Source of the DNA: JBGSQR01 sp964509295
GTDB lineage: Bacteria; Desulfobacterota; Desulfuromonadia; Geobacterales; Pseudopelobacteraceae
Assembly (NCBI GenBank): GCA_964509295.1
Contig: CAZDWS010000007.1
Location: forward strand, 124,001-188,000
Length of the DNA: 64,000 nucleotides
Direction of reading: 5' to 3'
This document shows, piece after piece, positions 17,124 to 25,064 of this stretch. Each line of letters begins with the position of its first letter. Position 1 is the stretch's first letter. The translations under genes were made by a program, and so were the position numbers. The notes under the pieces were generated by a model. It saw only the letters and a program-made list of their open reading frames with translations. It was not told the origin of the DNA and ran no database searches.

Positions 17124-17302
17124 AGCTTAGGCCGGAAATCGTTGCAAACCATAACCAGAATGCCGTCTCCAGGGCTGTCTATATTGGCCTGTACAGTATT
17201 CAGGGTATTGGAGAGGTTAACCAGATCAGGGATGATTGTTTTACGGTCGACACACTCATCTTTAAATTCACAGGTGCTACAACGTGCTTCTGCTGTCCAC
17301 AT
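17120..17302 (-). CDS. Small cysteine-containing phage protein (60 aa)
   Basis: Starts MWTAEARCSTCEFKDECVDRKTIIPDL: three cysteines in C-x2-C-x6-C spacing suggest a metal site near the N-terminus, with one more Cys near the C-terminus (VMVCNDFRPKL). It begins 8 nt after the tape-measure stop with GGAGGT as ribosome site and overlaps the next gene by 4 nt, so it is part of the tail operon. Function unknown. Confidence 0.6.
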   Translation of the reverse strand: MWTAEARCSTCEFKDECVDRKTIIPDLVNLSNTLNTVQANIDSPGDGILVMVCNDFRPKL

Positions 17303-17310
17303 AAGACCTC

Positions 17311-19917
17311 CTATACCGAACGTCCGGCAAATTGTTTTAGTTTTGAATACACCTGTCGAGCAAGCTGATCAGCCTCGGCATCGGTTACTTTTGTGATGTT
17401 TGGCAGGGTGATGTTTATGCCGCCCTGGATGGTGATGCCGGCGCCGGTTGATGCGCCTGCAGCGGGATTATACTTCGCTGGTACTATTGCTTCACCTTTA
17501 TGGATAAAAGCATATCCATCAGAAGGGACGTAATTCGTTCCTACGGCAAAACCACCCATAAATGGCGCGCTCGGATTCGATGTGATCACATTGGAATTAA
17601 AAACAGAGGACCAACCCGAATTTAGAGATGCAGCAGCATTCTGTGTGGCCAACATATCAGCTGCAGATTTATACCCGGTGGCAGCCTGTTCTTTTTGGTA
17701 TGCATCTGCATAAATCGCAGAACCATTATTAAAACCAACAATTTTGCCAGAAAGCACTCCCATCTGTTCTGATAAATCTTTTGACAACTGTTTTTGACCA
17801 TTCAACTGTGACTGAAGTTGAATTTGTTGAGTCAGCCCACTTATTGCGGCTGTATTACCCTGGGCGACTGCAACATTCAATTGACCTTGAAGTGTCAAGA
17901 GTCTGTTTTTGCCGTCTATCAGCATGTTTTCCAAGTTAATACTGGCCTGATCCCGCCCGAGAACAATATCCCACTCATTTTGGAGAGAACGGACTTCGGC
18001 AGCAAGTGTCCGAATCGTTTCGGCTTCTTTATTCTGTGCCGTCACAAGATCAACTGACCGTTTCTGCTCCCAGGCAGATAATGCCTGAACTGCTCCCTGC
18101 TCACCTTTGAGGGCTTCAACTTTCAAGCGCTTATATTCAATGCTGCCCCGATCCATATTGTTTTGGGCCAAGACGGCCTGTTCATATTTGCCAGCCATAT
18201 CAAGAACAGTTATTCCAAGTTTGTCGTATTCTTCGCTCCGCTTACGCAGGGCCTCTATTTCCTTATTATTCAGATCAATTGATATTTTTGCATAATCCAG
18301 TGCAGCAACTTGAACGGCTTCCTCGGCTTTCCGGTTTTTTGCAAGCTCTTCCTGATATTCCGGAGACTGAACACCTTTTTTGCTTTTGATGAAATCAAGT
18401 AGTTGCTGCTCTTTTGCCAGATATTCAGAGGCGCTATTCAATTTTTCCTGGGCGGCATCCTGGGCCAGCTTCTTTTCTTCCCCATAATAATCTCTGGTTG
18501 CAACAAGGCCCTGCTCATACATTCCTTTCAATGTTGCAAGCTGGACCTCGGACTGTTCTTTTGCGATAGCGGACTTGCTGTATTCCATCTCCTTGAATGC
18601 GGCAAGTTCTTTAGTTTGCAGATCAATCTTGCGTTTAACTTGTTCTGGAGAGTCTTGGAGTTTAACAACTGGGGCTTCTGCTATTGAGGCGGCATTTGCA
18701 GGTTTAAAGGCATTTATTTTAGCAACATCGTCAATGTCATTAGCGTTTTTTGCTCCAAGCACTAATGCTCCTGCAGCAATAGCGGCTGTATATGGGTTAA
18801 GCAGATATTTAAGCTTACTTGCGGCGGCTCCGGCTGCAGCTCCACCGGCAGCGGCGGTGCCTGCTCCTGCTGCTCCGGCAATGCCGCCGCCAATCTGTAT
18901 GGCTGCAATTGAAGCAACCATGGTCCTGATGTCTCTGAAAATCAGATAAGCTGATCGCAGGCTGCTAAGAAAAACACCGCCAACAAAAAGGCCTACAAAT
19001 AACGAGGCGTTGTCATAGACCCCCTTGATAATAGGGACAATGACGGAAACTATTTTTTTAACATCTTCCCAGGCTTCCTTTATTTTGTTGCCTACCAGCT
19101 CTTGATTTGCCTTTAAATATTCGTTGGCTTTATTCAGCCATTCAACAAGGTCTTTTACAATTGTGCTGAACCCTGCGCGCAAAATCAGAGAGACAGACGT
19201 TTCCAGTGAAGATTTAACTGCAGACCATGTTTGCGCGAGATCTTTAGAGGCTGGACCGAAACCGGTCAGCTTATCACCGATAACCTGTAATAAATCACCA
19301 GCCTGTTTATGTTTTTCTACCCACTGCTGCAGAGGGCCTTGAACGGTTCTTTGCAGCATACTTGCAAGCTGACTGTTCTGGTCAACCTCTCCGCGCAGCA
19401 GTGCTGAAACTTCCTGACGCAACTGCACTTCATTCCGGCCATTGTTGCTATAAACAGCCACGGCATTTGCCAGTCTGGTGAAAGACTCGACCTGTGATGA
19501 GTTGTTACCATCCAGGATAATGCCCTGTTTAATCATTTCTTCTGTGATTGCCTGCAAGCTATCCAGATTCAACGCAGTGTTTGCATCTATCTTCATCAAA
19601 GTAACTTGCAAACCTTCAGAATACAGCTTTGCCTTACGATAATTTTCTGCAACATTTTCACCGCCCTGGAGAGAGGTGATCATTGCTGAAGTTTTAATTA
19701 CTGATTGTGCGAAGTTTTCAACAGCTTCTATACCCTTATTGAACCCACCAACAATTTTATCGGCGGCAAAGTACGCCAGAAAGGCCCCGCCAAGTGCAGT
19801 GACGCGGCCTTTCAGACGGTCAATACTTGTGCCTAGTGTTTCAATATTGGAGACTGCCGACTTAACAGCGGCGCCGGAATTATCATGTCCAGCTATGGAA
19901 AGACTTACAACTGCCAT
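17311..19917 (-). CDS. Tail tape measure protein
   Basis: 868 residues. Long helical, coiled-coil-rich sequence (for example the Glu/Lys/Gln-rich stretch about 450-640), a central hydrophobic Ala/Gly block (about 305-390, with GAAGAGTAAAGGAAAG) likely to insert in the membrane, and a Gly/Ser-rich C-terminus. Position directly after the tail-chaperone pair with its frameshift site is diagnostic. It sets tail length and helps deliver DNA. The rule of thumb of about 0.15 nm per residue would give a tail near 130 nm, which is inference. No lysozyme or peptidase motif was seen. Confidence 0.88.
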   Translation of the reverse strand: MAVVSLSIAGHDNSGAAVKSAVSNIETLGTSIDRLKGRVTALGGAFLAYFAADKIVGGFNKGIEAVENFAQSVIKTSAMITSLQGGENVAENYRKAKLYSEGLQVTLMKIDANTALNLDSLQAITEEMIKQGIILDGNNSSQVESFTRLANAVAVYSNNGRNEVQLRQEVSALLRGEVDQNSQLASMLQRTVQGPLQQWVEKHKQAGDLLQVIGDKLTGFGPASKDLAQTWSAVKSSLETSVSLILRAGFSTIVKDLVEWLNKANEYLKANQELVGNKIKEAWEDVKKIVSVIVPIIKGVYDNASLFVGLFVGGVFLSSLRSAYLIFRDIRTMVASIAAIQIGGGIAGAAGAGTAAAGGAAAGAAASKLKYLLNPYTAAIAAGALVLGAKNANDIDDVAKINAFKPANAASIAEAPVVKLQDSPEQVKRKIDLQTKELAAFKEMEYSKSAIAKEQSEVQLATLKGMYEQGLVATRDYYGEEKKLAQDAAQEKLNSASEYLAKEQQLLDFIKSKKGVQSPEYQEELAKNRKAEEAVQVAALDYAKISIDLNNKEIEALRKRSEEYDKLGITVLDMAGKYEQAVLAQNNMDRGSIEYKRLKVEALKGEQGAVQALSAWEQKRSVDLVTAQNKEAETIRTLAAEVRSLQNEWDIVLGRDQASINLENMLIDGKNRLLTLQGQLNVAVAQGNTAAISGLTQQIQLQSQLNGQKQLSKDLSEQMGVLSGKIVGFNNGSAIYADAYQKEQAATGYKSAADMLATQNAAASLNSGWSSVFNSNVITSNPSAPFMGGFAVGTNYVPSDGYAFIHKGEAIVPAKYNPAAGASTGAGITIQGGINITLPNITKVTDAEADQLARQVYSKLKQFAGRSV

Positions 19918-19918
19918 A

Positions 19919-20227
19919 TCAGGTCGCCTCCGGTTCGGGTCGTAATCGTTTCATTTCCATTTCTATCCATGCCAGGGTAAACAAATCATCTTGAGTCAGA
20001 TCAAACAAGTTGGCCACTTTAGGAGCCAGCCCCATTTCATTCAATGTTAACAATATTCCCCTGATATTAAGAATCCTGAGAGATTCTTCTGAAAGCAGGT
20101 CAATCAGGGCATCACATTTACCATCAAAGCATTTCGGCTCTTCGCCTTCGCTTTCATATGTTGTTGCACAACCGTTGCAGCTCACCTTTGGGAAGTCTAT
20201 TGACGCCCTCAAATGAGCTGCTAGGAG
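19919..20227 (-). CDS. Frameshift-encoded extension of the tail assembly chaperone (T part of G-GT)
   Basis: 102 residues read in the -1 frame after the slippery site at 20227-20233. The frame stays open from the slip point through LLAAH and then RASIDFPKVSCNGCATTYE to its stop two nt before the tape-measure gene. The only nearby independent start is TTG at 20212 without a convincing ribosome site, which favours frameshift expression over a separate gene. Contains CNGC and a third Cys, then amphipathic helices (LFDLTQDDLFTLAWIEMEM). In lambda-like phages the GT fusion recruits tape-measure and tube proteins in tail assembly. Confidence 0.75.
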   Translation of the reverse strand, partial: LLAAHLRASIDFPKVSCNGCATTYESEGEEPKCFDGKCDALIDLLSEESLRILNIRGILLTLNEMGLAPKVANLFDLTQDDLFTLAWIEMEMKRLRPEPEAT

Positions 20228-20688
20228 TTTTTTTCCTCATCTTCCTTAACCAGATGTTCCAGACCGCGCAGATCCTCGTCTGTCATATCGGAAATAATGT
20301 GCCCATCATCCATGAACCCCACGGCATCAGTTGATTTGTGAAGAACAAATGCCGAGAATGCGCGGTCCTGTGCCGAAACTGCATCGCGGTTTTCTGGTGT
20401 ATAGGGAAAGGGGGCGCCGTCTGGCATGACTAGACCAGGATGGAAACCTGAAACAAAGGCTTCGTCAGGCACCGGGCCTTTTTTGCGCCAGCCTATAACA
20501 GCCGCGCGGGCTAAAAAAATGTCATATAGCTTGGAAGATGAGGTGCCTAACTTCTTGGCGGCTGAATCGGCCTTTTTGATGACTTCGCTCATTGCGTCTT
20601 TACTGACGTAGCGGAGAAGAACTTCTGTATCATCTTCATAATCAAAATACTTTTCGGGTGTCTGTTTAAAAATTCCTACTTTTGCCAT
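20221..20688 (-). CDS. Tail assembly chaperone (G part)
   Basis: 155 residues: MAKVGIFKQTPEKYFDYEDDTEVLLRYVSKDAM, helical centre, acidic C-terminus ending KEDEEKNS. It lies between the tail tube and the tape measure, the fixed place of G-type chaperones. Near its 3' end the codons GAA AAA AAC form the heptamer A_AAA_AAC in the correct phase for -1 frameshifting; the fusion would be 256 residues (154 + 102). Both forms are normally needed at a set ratio. Confidence 0.82.
   Translation of the reverse strand: MAKVGIFKQTPEKYFDYEDDTEVLLRYVSKDAMSEVIKKADSAAKKLGTSSSKLYDIFLARAAVIGWRKKGPVPDEAFVSGFHPGLVMPDGAPFPYTPENRDAVSAQDRAFSAFVLHKSTDAVGFMDDGHIISDMTDEDLRGLEHLVKEDEEKNS
20227..20233 (-). promoter_or_regulatory. 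Programmed -1 frameshift site A_AAA_AAC
   Basis: On the minus strand the last codons of the upstream chaperone gene are GAG GAA AAA AAC TCC TAG. The heptamer is the classic -1 slippery type, three bases before the stop. After slipping, translation continues CTC CTA GCA GCT CAT into the downstream frame, skipping the TAG. No strong pseudoknot could be confirmed by eye downstream. Confidence 0.8.
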
Positions 20689-20734
20689 GACCTTCTCCTT
20701 ATGTTTGATTGAATAAATAACCCATCGGGCTGAT

Positions 20735-20768
20735 AAAAAAGCGGTAAGGGGGCGCGGTGTGAGCCCCC
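20735..20768 (-). terminator. Attenuator-like hairpin after the tail tube gene
   Basis: On the minus strand GGGGGC / GCCCCC (6 bp, 9-nt loop) is followed after 7 nt by TTTTTT. It lies between the abundant tail tube gene and the low-abundance chaperone gene, a sensible place for partial termination. Confidence 0.4.
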
Positions 20769-20799
20769 AACCCCATAGGAGGGAAAGGGGCCCGCAAAT

Positions 20800-21885
20800 T
20801 TACGCCAGTGGATCCGTAGTTCTTTTACTTATAATCGTCCACCAGAGTGGATCGGTGATTCCAGTCATACCTGTCGGAGCTGCTACGCAACCGAGTATGT
20901 TGAATTCCAGCGGCTCTTTGATGCGGCCATCATCATCTGTCGGGTTCGCATTCATCAACTGCAGATGAGGGAACTGCCACTGATGTGTGTAATAGAATGT
21001 GGCGTTCAGCAATGCACCGGTACAGGTAATGTCCATCTTTTTGCGTGCATCGTTCTGCAGGTCAACAAGATAGGCAGTTCCGGTGTGTTTCGGGAATTCC
21101 AGCGTCAGCTTCATTTCAGGGAAACCGTCGTTGGAGGGCTGATCAATCAGATCCTGTGGGCTGCTGCCTGTGGTTCTGTATTCTCCGGTGTATTCACCCT
21201 TCATGGCGCGCTTGATGGAAAGCGTGAACTTTGACGGATAAATCTTGTCGCCAGCTGCCAGGGCAATACCGGACTGGCTGTTCATGCGGAAAACTGTATG
21301 GGCGAACATGACCGGATTACGATCCGCATCAGTCGGCAGAGTAACGTTGGCATAGGTGGCAAGAGTATTGATCGAAGAGGCGACCTCTTTATTAATGCCG
21401 ATGGTTTCAATTTCCAGTGTTAGCGGATTAGGTCCGACTTCCCCGGAAATAGTAATGCCGACAATCTTGGCAGTTGGGATCTCCTCAATATAGGTGACCA
21501 TGTTTTTAACGATGGAAACCATGTAACCGAAGGGATCCGTATTCCATTTCAGGGTGTGCAGATAAGCCGGGCCTGCGCCCTGCATTACCGGAGCGCCTGC
21601 AGTTCCCATCAACATGGCTGCCAGCAGCTCCATACCTGCATAACGCAGATTGAATTTGTGGGTTTGCTCGCACTTGATCGGTCCGGCTGTGCCGTCAATC
21701 GGGAACGCACGGCCACGGGACTCGTCAACTACTACTGAGGCGTCGCGCTTGGCCTGTCCGGAGAGGAATTGAATACCGTCTGTGACGCCGCATGCAACGG
21801 CTGTACCCCATACACCAGCAGCGCCGACTCCACATTTCTTGATTGCCAGCGCCTGGTTTTTACCTGTCATTGGTCCTAGTGCCAT
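20800..21885 (-). CDS. Major tail (tube) protein
   Basis: 361 residues. Starts MALGPMTGKNQALAIKKCGVGAAGVWGTAVACG; beta-rich throughout with segments such as KIVGITISGEVGPNPLTLEIETIG and SKFTLSIKRAMKGEYTGEYRTTG. Position just ahead of the chaperone pair and the tape measure makes it the tail tube subunit. It is longer than many tube proteins, and the C-terminal part (about 270-361) may be an extra surface domain. No contractile-sheath gene accompanies it, so the tail should be non-contractile. Confidence 0.78.
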   Translation of the reverse strand: MALGPMTGKNQALAIKKCGVGAAGVWGTAVACGVTDGIQFLSGQAKRDASVVVDESRGRAFPIDGTAGPIKCEQTHKFNLRYAGMELLAAMLMGTAGAPVMQGAGPAYLHTLKWNTDPFGYMVSIVKNMVTYIEEIPTAKIVGITISGEVGPNPLTLEIETIGINKEVASSINTLATYANVTLPTDADRNPVMFAHTVFRMNSQSGIALAAGDKIYPSKFTLSIKRAMKGEYTGEYRTTGSSPQDLIDQPSNDGFPEMKLTLEFPKHTGTAYLVDLQNDARKKMDITCTGALLNATFYYTHQWQFPHLQLMNANPTDDDGRIKEPLEFNILGCVAAPTGMTGITDPLWWTIISKRTTDPLA

Positions 21886-21887
21886 GG

Positions 21888-22130
21888 TTATTTACCCCCC
21901 TTTGCGGACTTTGAAGCTACAGCAGCGGGGATTTCTTCGGACTTTGCCTGCTCGCCCTCGGCACGTTCCCTGTCGGCTTTTTCATGTGGGGACTCGAAAC
22001 CTTCTGGACGCTCAAAAAGTTCTGCGCCGAAATCCTCTTCCGCGATGGTATACGTTTTGCCAGCCTTTATTTCACCGTATTTCATGTGAATACCGGCGTC
22101 GATTTTTGCTTTAACAATTATGTTTGCCAT
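21888..22130 (-). CDS. Small phage protein (80 aa) upstream of tail tube gene
   Basis: MANIIVKAKIDAGIHMKYGEIKAGKTYTIAEEDFG forms a short beta-like domain (about 1-45); the rest is a charged Glu/Lys/Ala tail. It overlaps the tail-terminator-like gene by 13 nt and is followed by the tube gene after 2 nt. Small beta-domain proteins with similar KxGxxYxI wording are often found among head-tail joining genes, but I cannot assign a role. Confidence 0.6.
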   Translation of the reverse strand: MANIIVKAKIDAGIHMKYGEIKAGKTYTIAEEDFGAELFERPEGFESPHEKADRERAEGEQAKSEEIPAAVASKSAKGGK

Positions 22131-22558
22131 AAAACCTCCTTGCTTATTTTGAATTCTTTTACCAAAAAGTAGACCGGATGATACTTGCCCTCATCATTGG
22201 CAGAATCGCCCGGTTCCGAATACATGACGCGGCCACCCAGGGTAGGGTCTTTCATGATGCATTTCTCAAGGGCCTCTTCAAATCTGATTACAAGGTCTTG
22301 TGCCTGCTCTTTATTTTCACAGTTAAACCCGCAGTAAAAGGCTGTCGCATGCTCCTGAAATCCGCTGACGTTGTTGCCGCTTTCTGTTGTGGCCCTGGGG
22401 CGGGTAATCATGACTATAGGCAAATCGGAAACATGAATCTCTGTACGCGATTTGTACCGGCGAACGACTTTAAGCTGCTTGCCCGGGAACAATGCGGCAA
22501 TGTCATCATCGGCAGCGATCAAACCAACCAGATATGTCAGATCATCGGAAAAGCTCAT
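22118..22558 (-). CDS. Tail terminator/completion protein candidate
   Basis: 146 residues: MSFSDDLTYLVGLIAADDDIAALFPGKQL, then a strand-rich part with LPIVMITRPRATTESGNNVSGFQEHATAFYCGFNC and helix DLVIRFEEALEKCIM. Size, alpha/beta pattern and position upstream of the tube gene match tail terminator (gpU-like) proteins. Its start overlaps the Rz1-like stop by 4 nt. Family call is moderate and from position and fold pattern. Confidence 0.55.
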   Translation of the reverse strand: MSFSDDLTYLVGLIAADDDIAALFPGKQLKVVRRYKSRTEIHVSDLPIVMITRPRATTESGNNVSGFQEHATAFYCGFNCENKEQAQDLVIRFEEALEKCIMKDPTLGGRVMYSEPGDSANDEGKYHPVYFLVKEFKISKEVLWQT

Positions 22559-22857
22559 TTAGTCGACTCACCTTTTAAGCTCTGGTTATACTTAAGTATG
22601 GTTACGCGACAGCTTTCCATTGCTGCGCGATAAGCTTCAAAATTGACAAGCACGTCCCGGCGCCCACGATCTGTAATGCAGTATTCAGCGTTTGGGCTCG
22701 TTGGGGACCACGCTTCCACCGCTCTCATTGCGGGGTGGTTTTCCACTTGAAGAGTAGGGCGTATACACGGCTGGCAACAACCCGCCAGGGACAAGCACAA
22801 CAGGACGATTATTGTCAACAAAGACAGGTTTTTGCTCTTGCTCGATCTTGGATACAT
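22555..22857 (-). CDS. Outer-membrane spanin lipoprotein (Rz1-like)
   Basis: 100 residues. N-terminal signal NLSLLTIIVLLCLSLAGC has the lipobox LAGC, with the lipidated Cys at residue 27. The gene begins inside the Rz-like gene in another frame and runs 130 nt past its end: the overlapped Rz/Rz1 architecture. The mature part is richer in charged residues and longer than lambda Rz1. Together with the inner-membrane spanin it would fuse inner and outer membranes in the last lysis step. Confidence 0.78.
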   Translation of the reverse strand: MYPRSSKSKNLSLLTIIVLLCLSLAGCCQPCIRPTLQVENHPAMRAVEAWSPTSPNAEYCITDRGRRDVLVNFEAYRAAMESCRVTILKYNQSLKGESTK

Positions 22858-23083
22858 TGACAGTGCTCCTTATCTTGATCTGGCTGATTGCCTCGGTGAT
22901 CTGGTTTGACAGCTGCTGCATTTTCTCTGCTGACTCCAGGTCTTTTTTGAGCAGGCTGTTTTCAGTCTGCAGGCGATCGCGTTCTGCAAAGACGTATTTG
23001 ACATACACACCCAGGGAGATCAGGGCAATTACTGCCAGGCCGATGACTATTTCTCGCCAGTATTTGAGAATAAAAACTATCAT
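22685..23083 (-). CDS. Inner-membrane spanin (Rz-like)
   Basis: 132 residues: one N-terminal transmembrane segment (EIVIGLAVIALISLGVYVKY, about 11-30), then a coiled-coil periplasmic region (FAERDRLQTENSLLKKDLESAEKMQQ) and a flexible Pro/Ser/Gly C-terminus. This is the type II topology of Rz proteins. The start overlaps the holin stop by 4 nt. The embedded Rz1-like frame at 22555-22857 supports the call. Confidence 0.82.
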   Translation of the reverse strand: MIVFILKYWREIVIGLAVIALISLGVYVKYVFAERDRLQTENSLLKKDLESAEKMQQLSNQITEAISQIKIRSTVNVSKIEQEQKPVFVDNNRPVVLVPGGLLPAVYTPYSSSGKPPRNESGGSVVPNEPKR

Positions 23084-23301
23084 TCCGGAACCTTAACGAC
23101 AGGCTGATCCGGTTGCACACCCTGCCATTTCTGGAATACGTTGGCACCGATCACCACACTGGCCAATACCACCCAGACCTCAGCAGTGATGCACTTGAAC
23201 CAGAGCAGGGCGGTACCGATGAAGAATACGAGCCACTGTTTACTGACCAGAGTCAGGATCAGCCGTGTATTGCGTTTATGAAACTGAGCCCAGAATCCCA
23301 T
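23080..23301 (-). CDS. Holin candidate (73 aa)
   Basis: The start is taken at ATG 23301, which overlaps the amidase stop as TAATG; a longer frame has no support. MGFWAQFHKRNTRLILTLVSKQ is a basic N-terminal tail, followed by hydrophobic WLVFFIGTALLWF and VWVVLASVVIGANVF, i.e. two close membrane segments, and a polar C-terminus. Size, topology and its place between the endolysin and the spanins support a holin. No named holin family was recognised with certainty. Confidence 0.7.
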   Translation of the reverse strand: MGFWAQFHKRNTRLILTLVSKQWLVFFIGTALLWFKCITAEVWVVLASVVIGANVFQKWQGVQPDQPVVKVPE

Positions 23302-23723
23302 TAGAGCGCTTCCTCTACATATTTGATGAATTGCACCCAGGGGAACTGCGTGCCGGGGCATGACTTGGGATGAAATTCGTGATGCTTGTGAATACTGGAA
23401 ACCGGCAGGGCGAACATGCGCAGATAACCGGCTGTCAGTGACGCAGCATAACGCAGAGTTTCGTCATCGGGCGGGGCCACGTCGAAGTTGCCGACAATGC
23501 AAATGCCGATTGTGTCGTTATGCCCCAGGCAGTGAGCGCCGGTCATATCCAAAGGTCTACCGGCATGGGCCGTCAGTTCGCCGTTAACGCGCTCGACTCC
23601 GGCGTGATAGCCGATATCAGACCAGCCCTTTTCCTGCATGTGATAGCGACGGATGGCGTCCCAGTCAACGGACTTGCCGTCTTTGGTGAGGGAATGATGA
23701 ATGATAATGCCGGTTGGTTTCAT
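23301..23723 (-). CDS. Endolysin, N-acetylmuramoyl-L-alanine amidase
   Basis: 140 residues, a single amidase_2/PGRP-type domain like T7 lysozyme. Zinc ligands are likely His9 in TGIIIHHS, His114 in HKHHEFHPK and Cys122 in SCPG; GYHAGVER and the Tyr/Lys catalytic region also fit. It cleaves the amide between MurNAc and the peptide stem. There is no signal peptide, so release depends on the neighbouring holin. It overlaps the preceding membrane-protein gene by 4 nt. Confidence 0.92.
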   Translation of the reverse strand: MKPTGIIIHHSLTKDGKSVDWDAIRRYHMQEKGWSDIGYHAGVERVNGELTAHAGRPLDMTGAHCLGHNDTIGICIVGNFDVAPPDDETLRYAASLTAGYLRMFALPVSSIHKHHEFHPKSCPGTQFPWVQFIKYVEEAL

Positions 23724-24037
23724 TTACTTACTCCCTGCTTTACACCTGCGATGATCGTTGCCCAGAAACCTTTTGTGAATACGACAATTATTCCGGCTAC
23801 TACTGCCGTTAGTATGACGCGCCCAATTAGATTAGCGGCGTTGCCCATGATGTCCAGGCCACGCTTGAACATGCCCAGCTCTTCTGCTGTCAGGTTGTTT
23901 AATGCAGTAGCTATCTCTGGTTTTAGCCCCAGGGTGCAATGGTTGTGTTCTTTCAGGAGAGTCGACAAAGCCTCAATGTCTTTTTCAGTTAGAACCTGTT
24001 GTCTGGGTGTTAATTTCTTAGGTTCTACTCCGCTCAT
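23720..24037 (-). CDS. Phage membrane protein in the lysis cassette (105 aa)
   Basis: Soluble N-terminal half (MSGVEPKKLTPRQQVLTEKDIEALSTLLKEHNH, helical) and one C-terminal hydrophobic segment (GRVILTAVVAGIIVVFTKGFW, about 71-92) plus a short weaker one (ATIIAGVK). It overlaps the gp10-like gene and the amidase gene. It could be an antiholin, a second holin or a lysis regulator; none is proven. Its presence gives membrane proteins on both sides of the endolysin. Confidence 0.62.
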   Translation of the reverse strand: MSGVEPKKLTPRQQVLTEKDIEALSTLLKEHNHCTLGLKPEIATALNNLTAEELGMFKRGLDIMGNAANLIGRVILTAVVAGIIVVFTKGFWATIIAGVKQGVSK

Positions 24038-24531
24038 CAGGCAAGCCCCCTTTTTTTGATTTCAACATCAAGTTCATTATCAACTGTAGAGGCTATTCCA
24101 TTGCCCTGATTGAATCTGGCCAGAGCATCATCCAGAAAAGGACGCTTGCCGAATTTGGCACTGCTGCCGGTCCCTTCGTGGATAACTGAAGCGTATTCGG
24201 CAGAGTCGTAAATAATTGCTTCCATGGGGCCAGCAGTAAAACCGCCTTTACTCTGGCCGGGGTCCAGAAAATCAAGCAGACGTTTCAGGTTACCGGTACG
24301 AACCGGAACCGGATATCCGCCACCGGGCAGGGCCACTTTTACACTCTTCTTACCTGTGGTTGGTGCAGATACGGAAGCCGCACCGTTCAAAAAATCCATG
24401 GCGTACCGATGAACCCCACGAACTGCTTTTTTTAACCCTTGGCCTGTAATGTTGGGGATATCGGCAACAAATTGCTTCATGCCGTTAATGACGATCTTGT
24501 CTCCGGAAACCATTACATTGAGGGCCAGCAT
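24037..24531 (-). CDS. Head-tail completion protein, HK97 gp10-like
   Basis: 164 residues. MLALNVMVSGDKIVINGMKQFVADIPNITG, a helical centre, then a strand/turn region ending YASVIHEGTGSSAKFGKRPFLDDALARF, which matches the HK97 gp10 C-terminal pattern (YA..vEfGT....RPFl..A). This family joins the connector to the tail. It overlaps its upstream neighbour by 1 nt. Confidence 0.75.
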   Translation of the reverse strand: MLALNVMVSGDKIVINGMKQFVADIPNITGQGLKKAVRGVHRYAMDFLNGAASVSAPTTGKKSVKVALPGGGYPVPVRTGNLKRLLDFLDPGQSKGGFTAGPMEAIIYDSAEYASVIHEGTGSSAKFGKRPFLDDALARFNQGNGIASTVDNELDVEIKKRGLA

Positions 24532-24983
24532 CAGACAGAACCCCCAACCGGCCAGAGACGGACCAAATCTTCATCATTTCCCGATGAAGTTAGAACACCG
24601 CCGGCATAGTTACCTGAATCAGCGGAAGCCCCTGAGGATATCAGCCGCGAAATCTTCTCTTCGGCTTCTTTTGTGTAGTCGGTTTTTGCTGTCTGGAGTG
24701 TACGGATTAACAGGGCTGTATCGGCATCAACATTGCCTGATAAACGGTTGATGCGTCTTTGGAGCAGTTCAGCGGCAACAACACAGACAGACGCGCGCTT
24801 GACCTGGGCAACTATTGCCGGATTGGTTGAGTCGAAAGTACTGCTGCCGATTCTTCCGGCTAAAAGCCCTTCCTGATTGTTAATGATCCCCTGCAGAAAC
24901 GCTTCAAAATCAGCTACACCGTTGAATTGTTCTTCAACAAACTGTAGCTCGATCATTTCCTGTGGGGTTGTCTTGGATGCCAT
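24531..24983 (-). CDS. Head-tail connector/adaptor candidate (150 aa)
   Basis: Mostly helical, starting MASKTTPQEMIELQFVEEQFNG, with IVAQVKRASVCVVAAELLQRR and a C-terminal flexible Gly/Ser part. Helical proteins of about this size directly after the major capsid gene are usually the connector adaptor ring (gp6-like). The family is not certain. It ends one base into the gp10-like start. Confidence 0.6.
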   Translation of the reverse strand: MASKTTPQEMIELQFVEEQFNGVADFEAFLQGIINNQEGLLAGRIGSSTFDSTNPAIVAQVKRASVCVVAAELLQRRINRLSGNVDADTALLIRTLQTAKTDYTKEAEEKISRLISSGASADSGNYAGGVLTSSGNDEDLVRLWPVGGSV

Positions 24984-25015
24984 GGATTACCTCAGAATGA
25001 GTCGGGCGCTCTGGA

Positions 25016-25045
25016 AATATCAGGAGGGAACCCCCTCCTGATATT
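25016..25045. other. Perfect 13-bp inverted repeat after the capsid gene
   Basis: Arms AATATCAGGAGGG and its complement flank a 4-nt loop. There is no U-tract on either side, so it is more likely an mRNA 3'-stabilising or processing hairpin than a terminator. It lies 20 nt after the capsid stop and 33 nt before the next start codon. Confidence 0.6.
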
Positions 25046-25064
25046 GATCACAACGTCCGGCTGG

